NCBI RefSeq assembly: GCF_963682185.1
Contig: NZ_OY821667.1
Location: 1,986,001 to 2,050,000 of the forward strand
Direction: 5' to 3'
DNA from: an uncultured Cohaesibacter sp.
GTDB taxonomy: Bacteria > Pseudomonadota > Alphaproteobacteria > Rhizobiales > Cohaesibacteraceae
Length of the DNA stretch: 64,000 nucleotides
Each line of letters starts with the position of its first letter. Positions within the stretch are counted from its first letter, which is position 1. The notes under the pieces are model-generated. The model worked only from the letters and a program-made list of their open reading frames with translations, searched no databases and was not told the DNA's origin. Position numbers and translations under genes: made by a program. Positions 1 through 9,056 of the stretch are shown one piece after another.

Positions 1-34
1 AAGCACAAACCCGAGCTTCAACAGGGGAACGAAT

Positions 35-1546
35 ATGAAGATATCCAAACTGGTATTGAGTACTGCGGTCTACTTGGCGCTTTCGGCGACGTCCTACGCT
101 GATAAAGCGAGCGATACCGTCAATATGGCATTTCTGAAAGAACTCGAATCTGCCGACGTCTTTTTCAACACGGCACGCGAAGGTCTTCTCCTGAACCACT
201 CGGTTTGGGATGGTCTGCTTTATCGCGACCCTGACACTGGCGAATATAAGGGCAACCTCGCTGAATCCTGGACATGGATCAACGACACCACCATCGAATT
301 CAAGCTGCGCGAAGGCGTCAAGTTCCATAATGGCGAGCCATTCAACGCAGACGATGTTGTCTACACCGTCAACTTTGTTGCCGACAAAGCCAATGGCGTA
401 AAAAGCCAGACCAACGTGAGCTGGATGGACCACGCCGAAAAGGTGGATGACTATACGGTCCGCATCATTGCCGACGCACCATTCCCGGCAGCAGAGGAAT
501 TCCTCGCGGGTCCCGTTGCCATGTATCCGAACGAATATTATGCCAAAGTCGGCCCCAAGGGCATGGCTGCCCATCCGGTTGGCACCGGCCCGTTCAAGGT
601 CACCGAGCTGGAGCCTGGCAAGCATTTCGTACTTGAGAAAAACGAAGACTATTTCAACGGTCCCAAAGGCATGGCCAAGGTGTCGAAAATCGACATCCGT
701 ACCATCCCTGACATGAACACCCAGATCGCCGAATTCTTCAACGGCACGCTGGACTTCCTCTGGAACATCCCTGCCGACCAGGCCGAAAAGCTCGACGCCA
801 TGGGCAAGTTTGATGTGGTCAATGCTCCCGCAATCCGCGTTGGTTATATCACCATGGATGCTGCGGGCCGCTTTGATCCAGACGGCCCGATGACCAAGAA
901 AAAGGTTCGTCAGGCCATCTATCACGCCATTGACCGCAAGGCGATCGTGGAAGCCCTCGTGAAAGGCTCATCCACCGTCATCGACAGCGCCTGTTCTCCA
1001 GTGCAGTTTGCCTGTGCTCAGGACCTGCCGACCTACGACTATGACCCGGCAAAAGCCAAGGCCCTTCTGGCCGAAGCTGGCTATCCGGATGGTTTCACCA
1101 CCGATTTCTATGCATACCGCAACCGTCCGTATGCCGAAGCCATGATGGGCTTCCTTAACGAAGTCGGCATCAAGACCAACTTCAGCTACCTGAAATATGC
1201 AGCCCTGCGTGAGAAGCGCGCCAAGGGTGAAGTGCCGATTTCCTTCCAGACATGGGGCTCTTACTCCATCGCAGATGCGTCCGCCATTACCTCCGAATTC
1301 TTCACCGGCGGCGACTGGGATGATGCCCGCGATCCGGAAATCAAGGAATGGCTGACCACCGCTGACAAGACCACCGACAAGGAAGCACGCAAGGCCCTTT
1401 ACAAAAAGGCCCTGACCAAGATTGTCGAGGAAGCTTACTGGGTTCCGATGTTCACCTACAATGTGAACTACGCCATGAGCAAGGAACTCGATTACAAGGC
1501 AACTCCTGACGAACTGGTGCGTTTCTTCACCTTCGGCTGGAAATAA
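35..1546 (+). CDS. Peptide/opine-type ABC transporter substrate-binding protein (SBP family 5)
   Basis: 503 residues, the usual length for DppA/OppA-type solute-binding proteins. An N-terminal signal peptide (hydrophobic stretch about residues 5-20, likely cleavage after the Ser-Tyr-Ala before DKAS) places it in the periplasm. The family 5 hallmarks are visible: a lobe-I segment with LAESWTW and FKLREGVKFHNGEPFNADDV near residues 75-110, and VGTGPFKV near residue 180. The start is preceded by AGGGGAA about 6 bases upstream. It heads a transporter operon with two permeases and a double ATPase directly downstream. The ligand cannot be read from sequence. The peptidase, amidase and D-amino-acid enzymes that follow suggest small peptides, gamma-glutamyl compounds or related amides. 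Confidence 0.93.
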   Translation: MKISKLVLSTAVYLALSATSYADKASDTVNMAFLKELESADVFFNTAREGLLLNHSVWDGLLYRDPDTGEYKGNLAESWTWINDTTIEFKLREGVKFHNGEPFNADDVVYTVNFVADKANGVKSQTNVSWMDHAEKVDDYTVRIIADAPFPAAEEFLAGPVAMYPNEYYAKVGPKGMAAHPVGTGPFKVTELEPGKHFVLEKNEDYFNGPKGMAKVSKIDIRTIPDMNTQIAEFFNGTLDFLWNIPADQAEKLDAMGKFDVVNAPAIRVGYITMDAAGRFDPDGPMTKKKVRQAIYHAIDRKAIVEALVKGSSTVIDSACSPVQFACAQDLPTYDYDPAKAKALLAEAGYPDGFTTDFYAYRNRPYAEAMMGFLNEVGIKTNFSYLKYAALREKRAKGEVPISFQTWGSYSIADASAITSEFFTGGDWDDARDPEIKEWLTTADKTTDKEARKALYKKALTKIVEEAYWVPMFTYNVNYAMSKELDYKATPDELVRFFTFGWK

Positions 1547-1555
1547 CGAGCAATC

Positions 1556-1578
1556 GGGGCCGGATACCATCCGGCCCC
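1556..1578 (+). promoter_or_regulatory. Stable intercistronic hairpin after the binding-protein gene
   Basis: A perfect 10-bp stem, GGGGCCGGAT (1556-1565) against ATCCGGCCCC (1569-1578) with an ACC loop, lies 10 bases after the stop codon of the binding-protein gene. No T-run follows; the next bases are pyrimidine-rich C tracts. Such hairpins after binding-protein genes commonly protect the upstream mRNA from 3' exonucleases, giving an excess of binding protein over permeases. That role is inferred here from position and structure. A factor-dependent terminator is the alternative. Confidence 0.6.
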
Positions 1579-1613
1579 TACCCCTCCCCCAATAATGAGA
1601 ATTCGAGGTCGGA

Positions 1614-2531
1614 ATGTATATCTATATTCTGAAACGGCTTGGTCTTGCCTTACTGGTGGCTTTCACCGTATCCGCAATCAGCTTCAGCCTGCTTTTCATG
1701 GCCGGTGATCCCGCCATCGCAATCGCAGGGGAAAACGCGTCAATGGAAGACATCCAGATGGTCAATGACCGCTATGGATTTGATCGCCCCATCGTCGTGC
1801 AATATTTCGAATGGCTGGGCAAGGCTGCCTCTGGAGACCTGGGCAACAGCTGGTATTTCGATCTGCCTGTTTCCGACCTCATTGTAGACCGCTTGAGCGT
1901 TACCATGCTTCTGGGATTGCTCAGCATCAGTTTTGCGCTGCTTCTGGCTATCCCCATGGGCGTTGCCGCAGCGATGAAACCAAACTCCCTTATAGACCGC
2001 GCCGCCCTGTTCATCTCGGTGGTCGGTCAGGCCATCCCGTCCTTCTGGTTCGGCCTGATCCTGATCGTGGTCTTTTCCATCAAGCTAGGGCTTGTGCCCG
2101 CCTCCGGCTCGACAAGCTGGGCTCATTTCATCCTGCCTACAGTCGTTCTGGGCTATTACGCCACACCGGCCATCATGCGCCTTACCCGTGCAGGCATGCT
2201 CGAGGTGCTGAGCGCAGATTATATCCGCACCGCGCGCGCCAAGGGGCTGGATAGCCGCAAGATCATGTTCAAGCATGCCTTGCGCAATGCCATCATTCCG
2301 GTGATCAGCCTTGCTGCCGTGCAGATGGGCTTCATGCTGGGCGGGTCCATTGTGGTGGAAAGCATTTTCGCGCTGCATGGCGCGGGCTTCCTCGCCTGGG
2401 AATCCATTTCCCGAAATGACCTGCCAACCATGCAGGCACTCATCCTCATTTTCTCGATGTTCTACATCTTCTTCACCTTCCTGGCAGATATCCTCAACGC
2501 CTGGATGGATCCACGCCTGCGCATCGCCTGA
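1614..2531 (+). CDS. Dipeptide-type ABC transporter permease (DppB-like)
   Basis: 305 residues, matching the DppB/OppB class of inner-membrane permeases. The N-terminal MYIYILKRLGLALLVAFTVS membrane segment, the DRYGFDRPIVVQYFEWL periplasmic loop after TM1, and the EAA-like coupling segment DYIRTARAKGLDSRKIMFKH (about residues 201-220) are all present. Five or six hydrophobic segments are apparent. It lies 67 bases after the binding-protein gene with the hairpin between, and 18 bases before the second permease. It should form a heterodimeric channel with the next gene, driven by the fused ATPase. Confidence 0.94.
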   Translation: MYIYILKRLGLALLVAFTVSAISFSLLFMAGDPAIAIAGENASMEDIQMVNDRYGFDRPIVVQYFEWLGKAASGDLGNSWYFDLPVSDLIVDRLSVTMLLGLLSISFALLLAIPMGVAAAMKPNSLIDRAALFISVVGQAIPSFWFGLILIVVFSIKLGLVPASGSTSWAHFILPTVVLGYYATPAIMRLTRAGMLEVLSADYIRTARAKGLDSRKIMFKHALRNAIIPVISLAAVQMGFMLGGSIVVESIFALHGAGFLAWESISRNDLPTMQALILIFSMFYIFFTFLADILNAWMDPRLRIA

Positions 2532-2549
2532 TAGGGAACGGAGAAAATC

Positions 2550-3485
2550 ATGTCAGAGACATCCATCACCTCGACTTCGACCGAAAAACAGGCATCTGCC
2601 CCCAAAAAGCAGAAAACGCCAGTTCATCAGCTTTCACCGCGCGCCAAGATGCTGCATCGGGCGCTGCGCCACAAAGGCTTGCTGTTTGGCCTGTTCGTCA
2701 TGGCGATCATCGTGATTGTCGCCCTGTTCGCGCCGCTGCTTGCCGGTCATGACCCCTATAGCCAAAGCCTGCTCGCCCGCATGAAGCCGCCAGTCTTTCT
2801 TGGTGGCACATGGGAGCACCCACTCGGCACTGACGCCCTTGGCCGCGACTATCTCGCCCGCCTTGTCTATGGCGCCCGCATTTCGCTGCTGATCGGCCTC
2901 ATCGCAGCCACCATCTCAGCCTGCATCGGCACCTTCATGGGTGTTCTGGCCGGCTATTTCGGCGGCCGTATCGACCTGATCGTGACCTTCTTCATCAATG
3001 TGCGCCTCGCCATGCCGGTGGTTCTGGTGGCGCTGGCTGTCGTGGCCCTGTTCGGCGGATCTCTGCTCGTTGTCGTCTCCGTGCTTGGCCTGCTGCTCTG
3101 GGATCGCTTCGCCGTGGTCATGCGCGCAGCCACCATGCAGGTACGCAAACTGGAATATGTTGCCGCAGCTCAAGTGCTCGGAGCCTCTCTGCCGCGCGTG
3201 CTGTTCAAGGATATCCTCCCGAATGTGATGAACCATCTGATCGTCATTTTCACGCTGGAAATGGCCCATGCCATCATCCTTGAAGCCGCCCTCAGCTTCC
3301 TTGGCCTTGGCGTTCAGCCACCAACCCCATCCTGGGGCCTGATGATCTCTGAAGGCAAGGAAATGCTGCTGTTTGAAAGCTGGCTGATCACCATCCCGGG
3401 TGTCGCCCTGTTCTTTCTCGTCCTGTCCATCAACATGCTTGGCGACGGCATCCGCGACGTCACCGCACCGGAGGGCCGCAACTGA
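2550..3485 (+). CDS. Dipeptide-type ABC transporter permease (DppC-like)
   Basis: 311 residues with a hydrophilic N-terminal extension rich in Ser, Thr, Lys and Gln (residues 1-45) before the first membrane segment. This layout is typical of DppC/OppC proteins. The motif HPLGTDALGRDYLARLVYGA (about residues 90-109) and the coupling-loop region KLEYVAAAQVLGASLPRVLF (about residues 197-216) are diagnostic. The C-terminal WGLMISEG is also conserved in the family. A purine-rich GGGAACGGAG precedes the start. Its stop codon overlaps the next gene's start by one base (TGATG), indicating translational coupling to the ATPase. Confidence 0.94.
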   Translation: MSETSITSTSTEKQASAPKKQKTPVHQLSPRAKMLHRALRHKGLLFGLFVMAIIVIVALFAPLLAGHDPYSQSLLARMKPPVFLGGTWEHPLGTDALGRDYLARLVYGARISLLIGLIAATISACIGTFMGVLAGYFGGRIDLIVTFFINVRLAMPVVLVALAVVALFGGSLLVVVSVLGLLLWDRFAVVMRAATMQVRKLEYVAAAQVLGASLPRVLFKDILPNVMNHLIVIFTLEMAHAIILEAALSFLGLGVQPPTPSWGLMISEGKEMLLFESWLITIPGVALFFLVLSINMLGDGIRDVTAPEGRN

Positions 3486-5170
3486 TGACCGACCCTATTC
3501 TCACCATCAAGAACCTGACCGTCGATCTGCCAGAAGGCGGCGACCGCCCCCACGCGGTCGAGAAGCTCTCGGTTGACATTGCCCCGAAGGAAATCGTCTG
3601 CATCGTCGGCGAATCCGGTTCGGGCAAGTCCATCACCTCCTTCACCACCATGGGCCTCTTGCCGAAGGCTCTGAAGCCTTCAACCGGCGAAGTGATTTTT
3701 GAAGGGCAGGATGTGCTCAAGCTCTCCCCGAGGGAACATGCCAAGCTGCGCGGTAGCCGCATGGCCATGATCTTTCAGGAACCCATGAGCGCGCTCAATC
3801 CCTGCTACACTGTCGGAGATCAGATCGAGGAAGTGTTCGAGCAGCATACCAGCCTGTCCAAAGCCGAACGCAAGGCCAAAACCATCAAGCTGCTGGACGA
3901 AGTACAGCTTCCGGAACCGGAACGGATCTATTCCTCCTATCCCCATCAGCTCTCCGGTGGTCAGCGCCAGCGCATCGTGATCGCCATTGCTCTTGCGCTC
4001 GATCCGTCCCTGCTGATCGCAGACGAACCGACCACCGCGCTCGACCTGTCCACGCAGGCCCAGATCCTTCATCTGTTCAAGGAACTGCGCGAGAAACACT
4101 CCGCCGGCATCATGTTCGTGACCCACGACTTCGACGTGGTGGCCGAAATTGCCGACAAGGTTGTCGTCATGAAAGAGGGCAAGATTGTCGAGCAGGGCAC
4201 AGCCGAAGAAGTGCTCAACCGCCCCAAACATCCCTACACCCGCAAATTGATTGATGCAGTGCCGCGCCGCACCGGAACAGTGAATGCCCACATGGCGGAA
4301 AAGCACAAGGTGATGGAAGTGCTTGGCCTCAACAAGACCTTCCACACCAAGGGCACCATGTTCAAACCGTCTCGCACGGTGCATGCCTGCAAGGATATCA
4401 ACTTCATCGTCCATCGCGGCGAGACTCTGGGCATCGTGGGCGAATCCGGCTCGGGTAAATCAACGCTCGTCAAATGCCTCATTCGCCTTGAAGATCCGGA
4501 TAGCGGCTCGGTCATCATCGATGGCAGCGACATCGCGCAATTCACGCCAAAGCTACTGCATCCCTATCGCAAGAGCATCCAGATCGTCTTTCAGGATCCT
4601 TATGGCTCGCTCAACCCGCGCCGCACCATCGGCGACCAGCTGGTAGAGGGACCGGTCAATTTCGGCGAAGACCGCGCCCACGCCATGGAACGGGCCAAGA
4701 AGCTGATGGAAATCGTCCGGTTGGAGCAGGATGCGCTCTATCGCTATCCCGCTCAGTTCTCCGGCGGTCAGCGCCAGCGCATTTGCATCGCCCGCGCACT
4801 GATGGTCGAGCCCGAAGTGCTCATTGCCGACGAAGCCGTCTCGGCGTTGGACGTGTCCGTGCAGAAGGAAGTGCTCAAGCTGCTCAACGAGATCCGGGAT
4901 GAAATGGGCCTGACGGTTCTCTTCATCACCCATGACCTGCGCGTTGCCGCCCAGATCTGCGACAATCTTGTGGTCATGCAGAATGGTGAGATCGTGGAAC
5001 GGGGCAATGTCGACGAAGTCTTCGGACATCCCAAACACGACTATACCAAGAAATTGCTCTCGGCCCAGCCAGGCCAGAACTGGAAGGTCCCTGACATCTC
5101 CAAACTGCCCCCCGTTGATCCGGCCTTGCTGGAGCAAGCGTTGAACCAGTCCATGGGGGCGGTCAGATGA
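3485..5170 (+). CDS. Fused double ATP-binding protein of the peptide ABC transporter (DppD-DppF type)
   Basis: 561 residues containing two complete nucleotide-binding domains in one chain. The first has Walker A GESGSGKS at about residues 42-49, signature LSGGQRQR and Walker B LLIADEPTTALD. The second has Walker A at about residues 318-326, signature FSGGQRQR and Walker B LIADEAVSALD. Alanine replaces the usual proline in the second Walker B extension, but the catalytic glutamate is kept. Each half ends with the oligopeptide-importer extension (HPYTRKLIDAVPR and HDYTKKLLSAQP), which in this family can carry a cluster-binding or regulatory segment. It powers the permeases encoded just upstream. 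Its stop overlaps the following start in an ATGA arrangement. Confidence 0.95.
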   Translation: MTDPILTIKNLTVDLPEGGDRPHAVEKLSVDIAPKEIVCIVGESGSGKSITSFTTMGLLPKALKPSTGEVIFEGQDVLKLSPREHAKLRGSRMAMIFQEPMSALNPCYTVGDQIEEVFEQHTSLSKAERKAKTIKLLDEVQLPEPERIYSSYPHQLSGGQRQRIVIAIALALDPSLLIADEPTTALDLSTQAQILHLFKELREKHSAGIMFVTHDFDVVAEIADKVVVMKEGKIVEQGTAEEVLNRPKHPYTRKLIDAVPRRTGTVNAHMAEKHKVMEVLGLNKTFHTKGTMFKPSRTVHACKDINFIVHRGETLGIVGESGSGKSTLVKCLIRLEDPDSGSVIIDGSDIAQFTPKLLHPYRKSIQIVFQDPYGSLNPRRTIGDQLVEGPVNFGEDRAHAMERAKKLMEIVRLEQDALYRYPAQFSGGQRQRICIARALMVEPEVLIADEAVSALDVSVQKEVLKLLNEIRDEMGLTVLFITHDLRVAAQICDNLVVMQNGEIVERGNVDEVFGHPKHDYTKKLLSAQPGQNWKVPDISKLPPVDPALLEQALNQSMGAVR

Positions 5171-6744
5171 GTGGCAATTTTTCTCGCTCTCAATCCACCC
5201 GCAAACCGGGTGTAACAGCAACAAGCGACGGCGTTGTCGCCGCCCAACATGCTCTGGCGGCGGAAGCCGGAGCCCAAGTTCTGGCCGCCGGTGGCGACGC
5301 GGTGGACGCAGCCGTAGCCGTTAGTTTCGCCATCGGCGTGCTGGAGCCATGGATGTCTGGCCCCATGGGCGGCGGCGCCATGATGCTCTGGCGAGCAGAC
5401 GAGAAAAAGCCTTATGCCCTACACTATGGCATGCGGTCCTCAACCAGCCTTGATGTGTCCCACTATCCCCTCTCTGGAGCAGGCAAGGCATCGGATCTCT
5501 TTCCCTGGGAAGCCGTGGTTGAGGATCGCAATGTCACAGGCGCATCCTCTATCGCCGTGCCCGGCACGGTGGCCGGTGCGGCAGAAGCCCATCGACGCTT
5601 CGGAAAGCTGCCATGGCGTGATCTCTTGCAGCCAGCCATTGCCCATGCCAAAGCTGGCATGCATGTGGACTGGTACGCGGCCCTCATCATCGCCTCCTCG
5701 GCCAGAGAGCTGGCAAAGGACAAGGACGCCGCGGCATTGTTCCTTGAAGATTGTCAATGGCCCAAGATCTTTGGCTGGACAGCTCTTTCCGATATCCGCC
5801 TTGACCAGTCCGGACATGCTGCAACCCTTGAGCGCCTTGCCGAAGCGGGAGCCGAGGATTTCTATACCGGCGACATTGGCGCAGCCCTTATCAAGGATGT
5901 AACCGACAAGGGCGGGTTCCTCACTGCTGAGGATATGGCCAGCTACCGCGCCGAGTGGCAGGACCCGCTGCATATCCCTTACAATGGCGCCAACATCTGG
6001 GCCGTTCCGACCCTCACAGCAGGCCCCACCCTTGCCCATGCCATGAGCCACTGGCAGAGCGCCTATACACCATCCGCTGCGCCGGACGGAACGAGCTTTG
6101 CCGCCATGGCCGAAGCCATGCGTGCCGCCTATGAGGATCGCCTCACCAATATGGGCGATCATGAAAGCGCCAAAGCCCCGGGATGTACCACCCATTTCTC
6201 CATTGTCGACAAAGACGGCAACATGGTCGCCATGACGCAGACCCTGCTCTCCATCTTCGGCTCGCGCACCCTGTCGCCCTCCACCGGCCTGATGATGAAT
6301 AATGGCATCATGTGGTTCGATCCCGAGCAGGGAAAACCCAATTCCCTCGCTCCGGGCAAACGCTGCCTGATGAATGTCTGCCCCGTGATTGGCGAAAAAG
6401 GCGAACGCCGTTTTGCACTGGGCGCTTCAGGCGGACGCAAGATCATGCCCGCAGTGGGGCAAATCTCGTCATTCCTGCTTGACTATGGCATGTCAATGCA
6501 GGATGCCATAGAGGCCCCTCGTATCGACGTTTCAGGCGGCGACACAATCGTCGCCGACGAGCGCCTTTCAGATGATGTCACCGACGCCCTGTCGGCCCGC
6601 TGGTCTCTGGCAACAGCAAAGCGCATGCCCTTCCCCTATGCCTTCGCCTGCCCGGCTGGCGTATTGCGTGACGGAAGCACAAATTCCGGCACCACAGAAA
6701 CCTTTTCCCCATGGGGCGATGGCATTGCAGAAATCAGGGACTGA
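5167..6744 (+). CDS. Gamma-glutamyltransferase-family N-terminal-nucleophile hydrolase
   Basis: 525 residues, similar in size to GGT enzymes, which self-cleave at a threonine to give two subunits. The cleavage motif is clear: CTTHFSIVDKDGNMVAMTQT, with Thr341 as probable nucleophile, and the downstream ASGGRKI segment resembles the gamma-glutamyl-binding GSPGG region. The N-terminal VVAAQHALAAEAGAQVLAAGGDAVDAAVAV is also family-typical. No signal peptide is seen, so it probably acts in the cytoplasm on imported gamma-glutamyl or related substrates. This differs from the periplasmic E. coli enzyme. It is translationally coupled to the transporter ATPase. Some family members are acylases rather than transpeptidases, so substrate identity is open. 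Confidence 0.88.
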   Translation: MSGNFSRSQSTRKPGVTATSDGVVAAQHALAAEAGAQVLAAGGDAVDAAVAVSFAIGVLEPWMSGPMGGGAMMLWRADEKKPYALHYGMRSSTSLDVSHYPLSGAGKASDLFPWEAVVEDRNVTGASSIAVPGTVAGAAEAHRRFGKLPWRDLLQPAIAHAKAGMHVDWYAALIIASSARELAKDKDAAALFLEDCQWPKIFGWTALSDIRLDQSGHAATLERLAEAGAEDFYTGDIGAALIKDVTDKGGFLTAEDMASYRAEWQDPLHIPYNGANIWAVPTLTAGPTLAHAMSHWQSAYTPSAAPDGTSFAAMAEAMRAAYEDRLTNMGDHESAKAPGCTTHFSIVDKDGNMVAMTQTLLSIFGSRTLSPSTGLMMNNGIMWFDPEQGKPNSLAPGKRCLMNVCPVIGEKGERRFALGASGGRKIMPAVGQISSFLLDYGMSMQDAIEAPRIDVSGGDTIVADERLSDDVTDALSARWSLATAKRMPFPYAFACPAGVLRDGSTNSGTTETFSPWGDGIAEIRD

Positions 6745-6836
6745 CCTGACCGCTGCCCCCGCTATTGCCCTTAGCCCGCCCGGACGGTCGCCGCCCGAAA
6801 CCGTTTAAAATTTGACAAGAATAGAGAAGCAGACAG

Positions 6837-8237
6837 ATGAGTGATCGCAATAAGGCTCTGGCCATCAGCGCCAGCTATTTTGATGAGGGCGCTTTCCTCT
6901 CGGACATCAAGCGCCTTGTCTCCCACCCGACCGAAAGTCAGGACCCGCGCGGCAAACCTTATCTTCTGGCCTATCTCACAGATGAAATGCAGCCCCTGCT
7001 GGAAGGTCTCGGCTTCAGTTGCAAGATCTTCGACAACCCTCAGGAAGATGCGCCTCCCATCATGGTGGCCGAGCGCATGGAAGACCCGTCCCTGCCAACG
7101 GTGCTGAGCTATGGTCATGGCGATGTCATCCGCGCGCAGGAAACCCAGTGGCGCGAAGGGCTCTCCCCCTTTGACATGGTGGAGGAAGGCGACAAGGTCT
7201 ATGGCCGTGGCGCTGCCGACAACAAGGGCCAGCATCTCATCAATATCAAATCCATGGCGGCCGTCATCGAGGCTGAAGGCAAGCTGGGCTTCAACGCCAA
7301 GATCCTGCTGGAAATGGCTGAAGAGTGCGGTTCTCCCGGCCTTAAGACCTTCTGCGAACAGCATAAGGAGCTACTCGCCGCCGATGTGCTCATCGCATCC
7401 GATGGCCCGCGCCTTTCCCCCGCCGCCCCAACCATCTTCACCGGCTCGCGCGGTGGCGAACTGTTCGACATGGTGGTGGACCTGCGTGAAAGCGCCAACC
7501 ATTCGGGCAACTTTGGTGGCCTGATTGCCGATCCGGCCATCATTCTGGCCCACGCGATTGCTTCCATCACCGATGAACGGGGCCAGATCCAGATCCCAGA
7601 ATGGCGCCCGACCAGCCTCACCCCGCGCATTCGCGAAGTGATCGCGGCGCTGCCTCCCGTCGATACAGGCTCCATCGAGATTGACGAAAATTGGGGTGAA
7701 GAAAGCCTTACGCCGCAGGAACGTGTCCTCGGCTGGAACAGCTTTGCCGTGCTCGCCATGAAATCCGGCGTGCCGGAGGCCCCTGTCAACGCCATTTCCG
7801 GCTATGCCAAAGCCACCTGTCAATTGCGCTTCGTTGTTGGTACAGACCCCGACGACATTATTCCGGCGCTGCGTCGTCATCTGGCCGCCAAAGGCTTTGA
7901 CAAGGTCGAAGTCGTCAAGGCCGAACGCCATGCCTTCCCAGCCACGCGCCTTGATCCGGACCATCCATGGGTCCGCTTTGCGGCCAAATCCCTCGAAGCA
8001 TCCACTGGCACCAAGCCGCACATCCTGCCAAACCTTGGCGGCTCCCTGCCCAATGACTGCTTTGCCGATGTGCTGGGCCTGCCAACCATCTGGATTCCGC
8101 ACAGCTATGCGGCCTGCAGCCAGCATGCCCCCAACGAGCATATCCTCAAATCCCTTTCCCGACAGGCCCTGCAAGGCATGACGGGGCTGTTCTGGGACAT
8201 CGCCGCCAAAGGGGCGGTGCCTTCCGAAGGAGAATAA
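6837..8237 (+). CDS. M20-family metallo-dipeptidase
   Basis: 466 residues, typical of two-domain M20 dinuclear zinc peptidases. Metal and catalytic elements are visible in order: GHGDVI (about residue 94), GRGAADNKGQ (about residue 123), the Glu-Glu pair in MAEECGSPG (about residue 162), Asp in ASDGPRL, and a C-terminal His in QHAPNEHI. The dimerisation domain lies between about residues 200 and 320. An unusual feature is GHGD instead of the more common GHxDVQ, though the ligands are retained. It probably cleaves dipeptides or N-acyl amino acids brought in by the upstream importer. A 92-base gap separates it from the GGT-like gene, and the permease gene follows after 3 bases. Confidence 0.9.
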   Translation: MSDRNKALAISASYFDEGAFLSDIKRLVSHPTESQDPRGKPYLLAYLTDEMQPLLEGLGFSCKIFDNPQEDAPPIMVAERMEDPSLPTVLSYGHGDVIRAQETQWREGLSPFDMVEEGDKVYGRGAADNKGQHLINIKSMAAVIEAEGKLGFNAKILLEMAEECGSPGLKTFCEQHKELLAADVLIASDGPRLSPAAPTIFTGSRGGELFDMVVDLRESANHSGNFGGLIADPAIILAHAIASITDERGQIQIPEWRPTSLTPRIREVIAALPPVDTGSIEIDENWGEESLTPQERVLGWNSFAVLAMKSGVPEAPVNAISGYAKATCQLRFVVGTDPDDIIPALRRHLAAKGFDKVEVVKAERHAFPATRLDPDHPWVRFAAKSLEASTGTKPHILPNLGGSLPNDCFADVLGLPTIWIPHSYAACSQHAPNEHILKSLSRQALQGMTGLFWDIAAKGAVPSEGE

Positions 8238-8240
8238 AAC

Positions 8241-9056
8241 ATGGCAGCAACCCTCACGCTTTTTGCAGTCATCGCTGGCGCGGGTGCCATTGCGGGCATC
8301 ATCTCAGGCCTTCTGGGCGTGGGAGGCGGCATCATCCTTGTGCCCGCCTTCTTCTATGCCTTCTCCTCTTTGGGTTACCAGCCCGAACAGCTCATGCAAA
8401 TTTGCGTGGCGACCTCCACGGGCACCATCATATTCACCTCGATCCGCTCGGTACTGGCGCATAACAAACGCGGTGCCGTCAGCGTCGAGTTGATCAAGAC
8501 ATGGGGCCCGTACATTGCCTTTGGATCGGTGGTCGGTGTGTTCGCGGCTGCCTCCCTGCGCTCCCATGAGCTGCAACTTGTCTTTGGCTGCATCGGCATC
8601 ATGCTGGGCCTTTACATGCTGCTCGGCAAGAAGGACTGGCGCCTTTCAACCGAATTGCCCGGCCGGATCCTCAGCAAGATCTACCCCATCATCATCGGCT
8701 ACTTCTCGGCCCTCATGGGCATTGGCGGCGGCTCATTCACGGTGCCGCTGCTGACCGCCTATAACGTGCCTCCGCACAAGGCTGTCGGCACGTCCCCCGG
8801 CTTCGGGCTTATGATTTCCGTCCCCGGCTTCATCACCTTTCTCACGCAAGGCTGGGATATCACCGGCAAACCTCCTTTCACCGTCGGCTATGTCAACCTG
8901 CCCGCTGTTGTCGTCATCGTCATGACCACCATGCTGACCGTGCCGCTTGGGGTGCGTCTGGCCCATTCGCTCTCGCCCAAGCAGCTGCGCATCGTCTTTG
9001 CCTTCACAATCCTTATCCTGACGGGCAACATGCTCCGAAAGGCGCTGATGGCATGA
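8241..9056 (+). CDS. TauE/SafE-family membrane permease
   Basis: 271 residues, almost entirely hydrophobic, with about eight membrane segments arranged as two repeated halves. The glycine-rich GIISGLLGVGGGIILVPAFF near residues 15-35 and its internal echo LMGIGGGSFTVPLLTAYNVPPHKAVGTS near residues 155-180 are the family signature. Members move anions such as sulfite, sulfoacetate or other organic acids. The direction and substrate here are unknown. Placement inside an amino-acid and peptide catabolic operon suggests export of an acidic by-product. The start follows the dipeptidase stop by 3 bases and the stop overlaps the dsdA start by 4 bases. Confidence 0.88.
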   Translation: MAATLTLFAVIAGAGAIAGIISGLLGVGGGIILVPAFFYAFSSLGYQPEQLMQICVATSTGTIIFTSIRSVLAHNKRGAVSVELIKTWGPYIAFGSVVGVFAAASLRSHELQLVFGCIGIMLGLYMLLGKKDWRLSTELPGRILSKIYPIIIGYFSALMGIGGGSFTVPLLTAYNVPPHKAVGTSPGFGLMISVPGFITFLTQGWDITGKPPFTVGYVNLPAVVVIVMTTMLTVPLGVRLAHSLSPKQLRIVFAFTILILTGNMLRKALMA

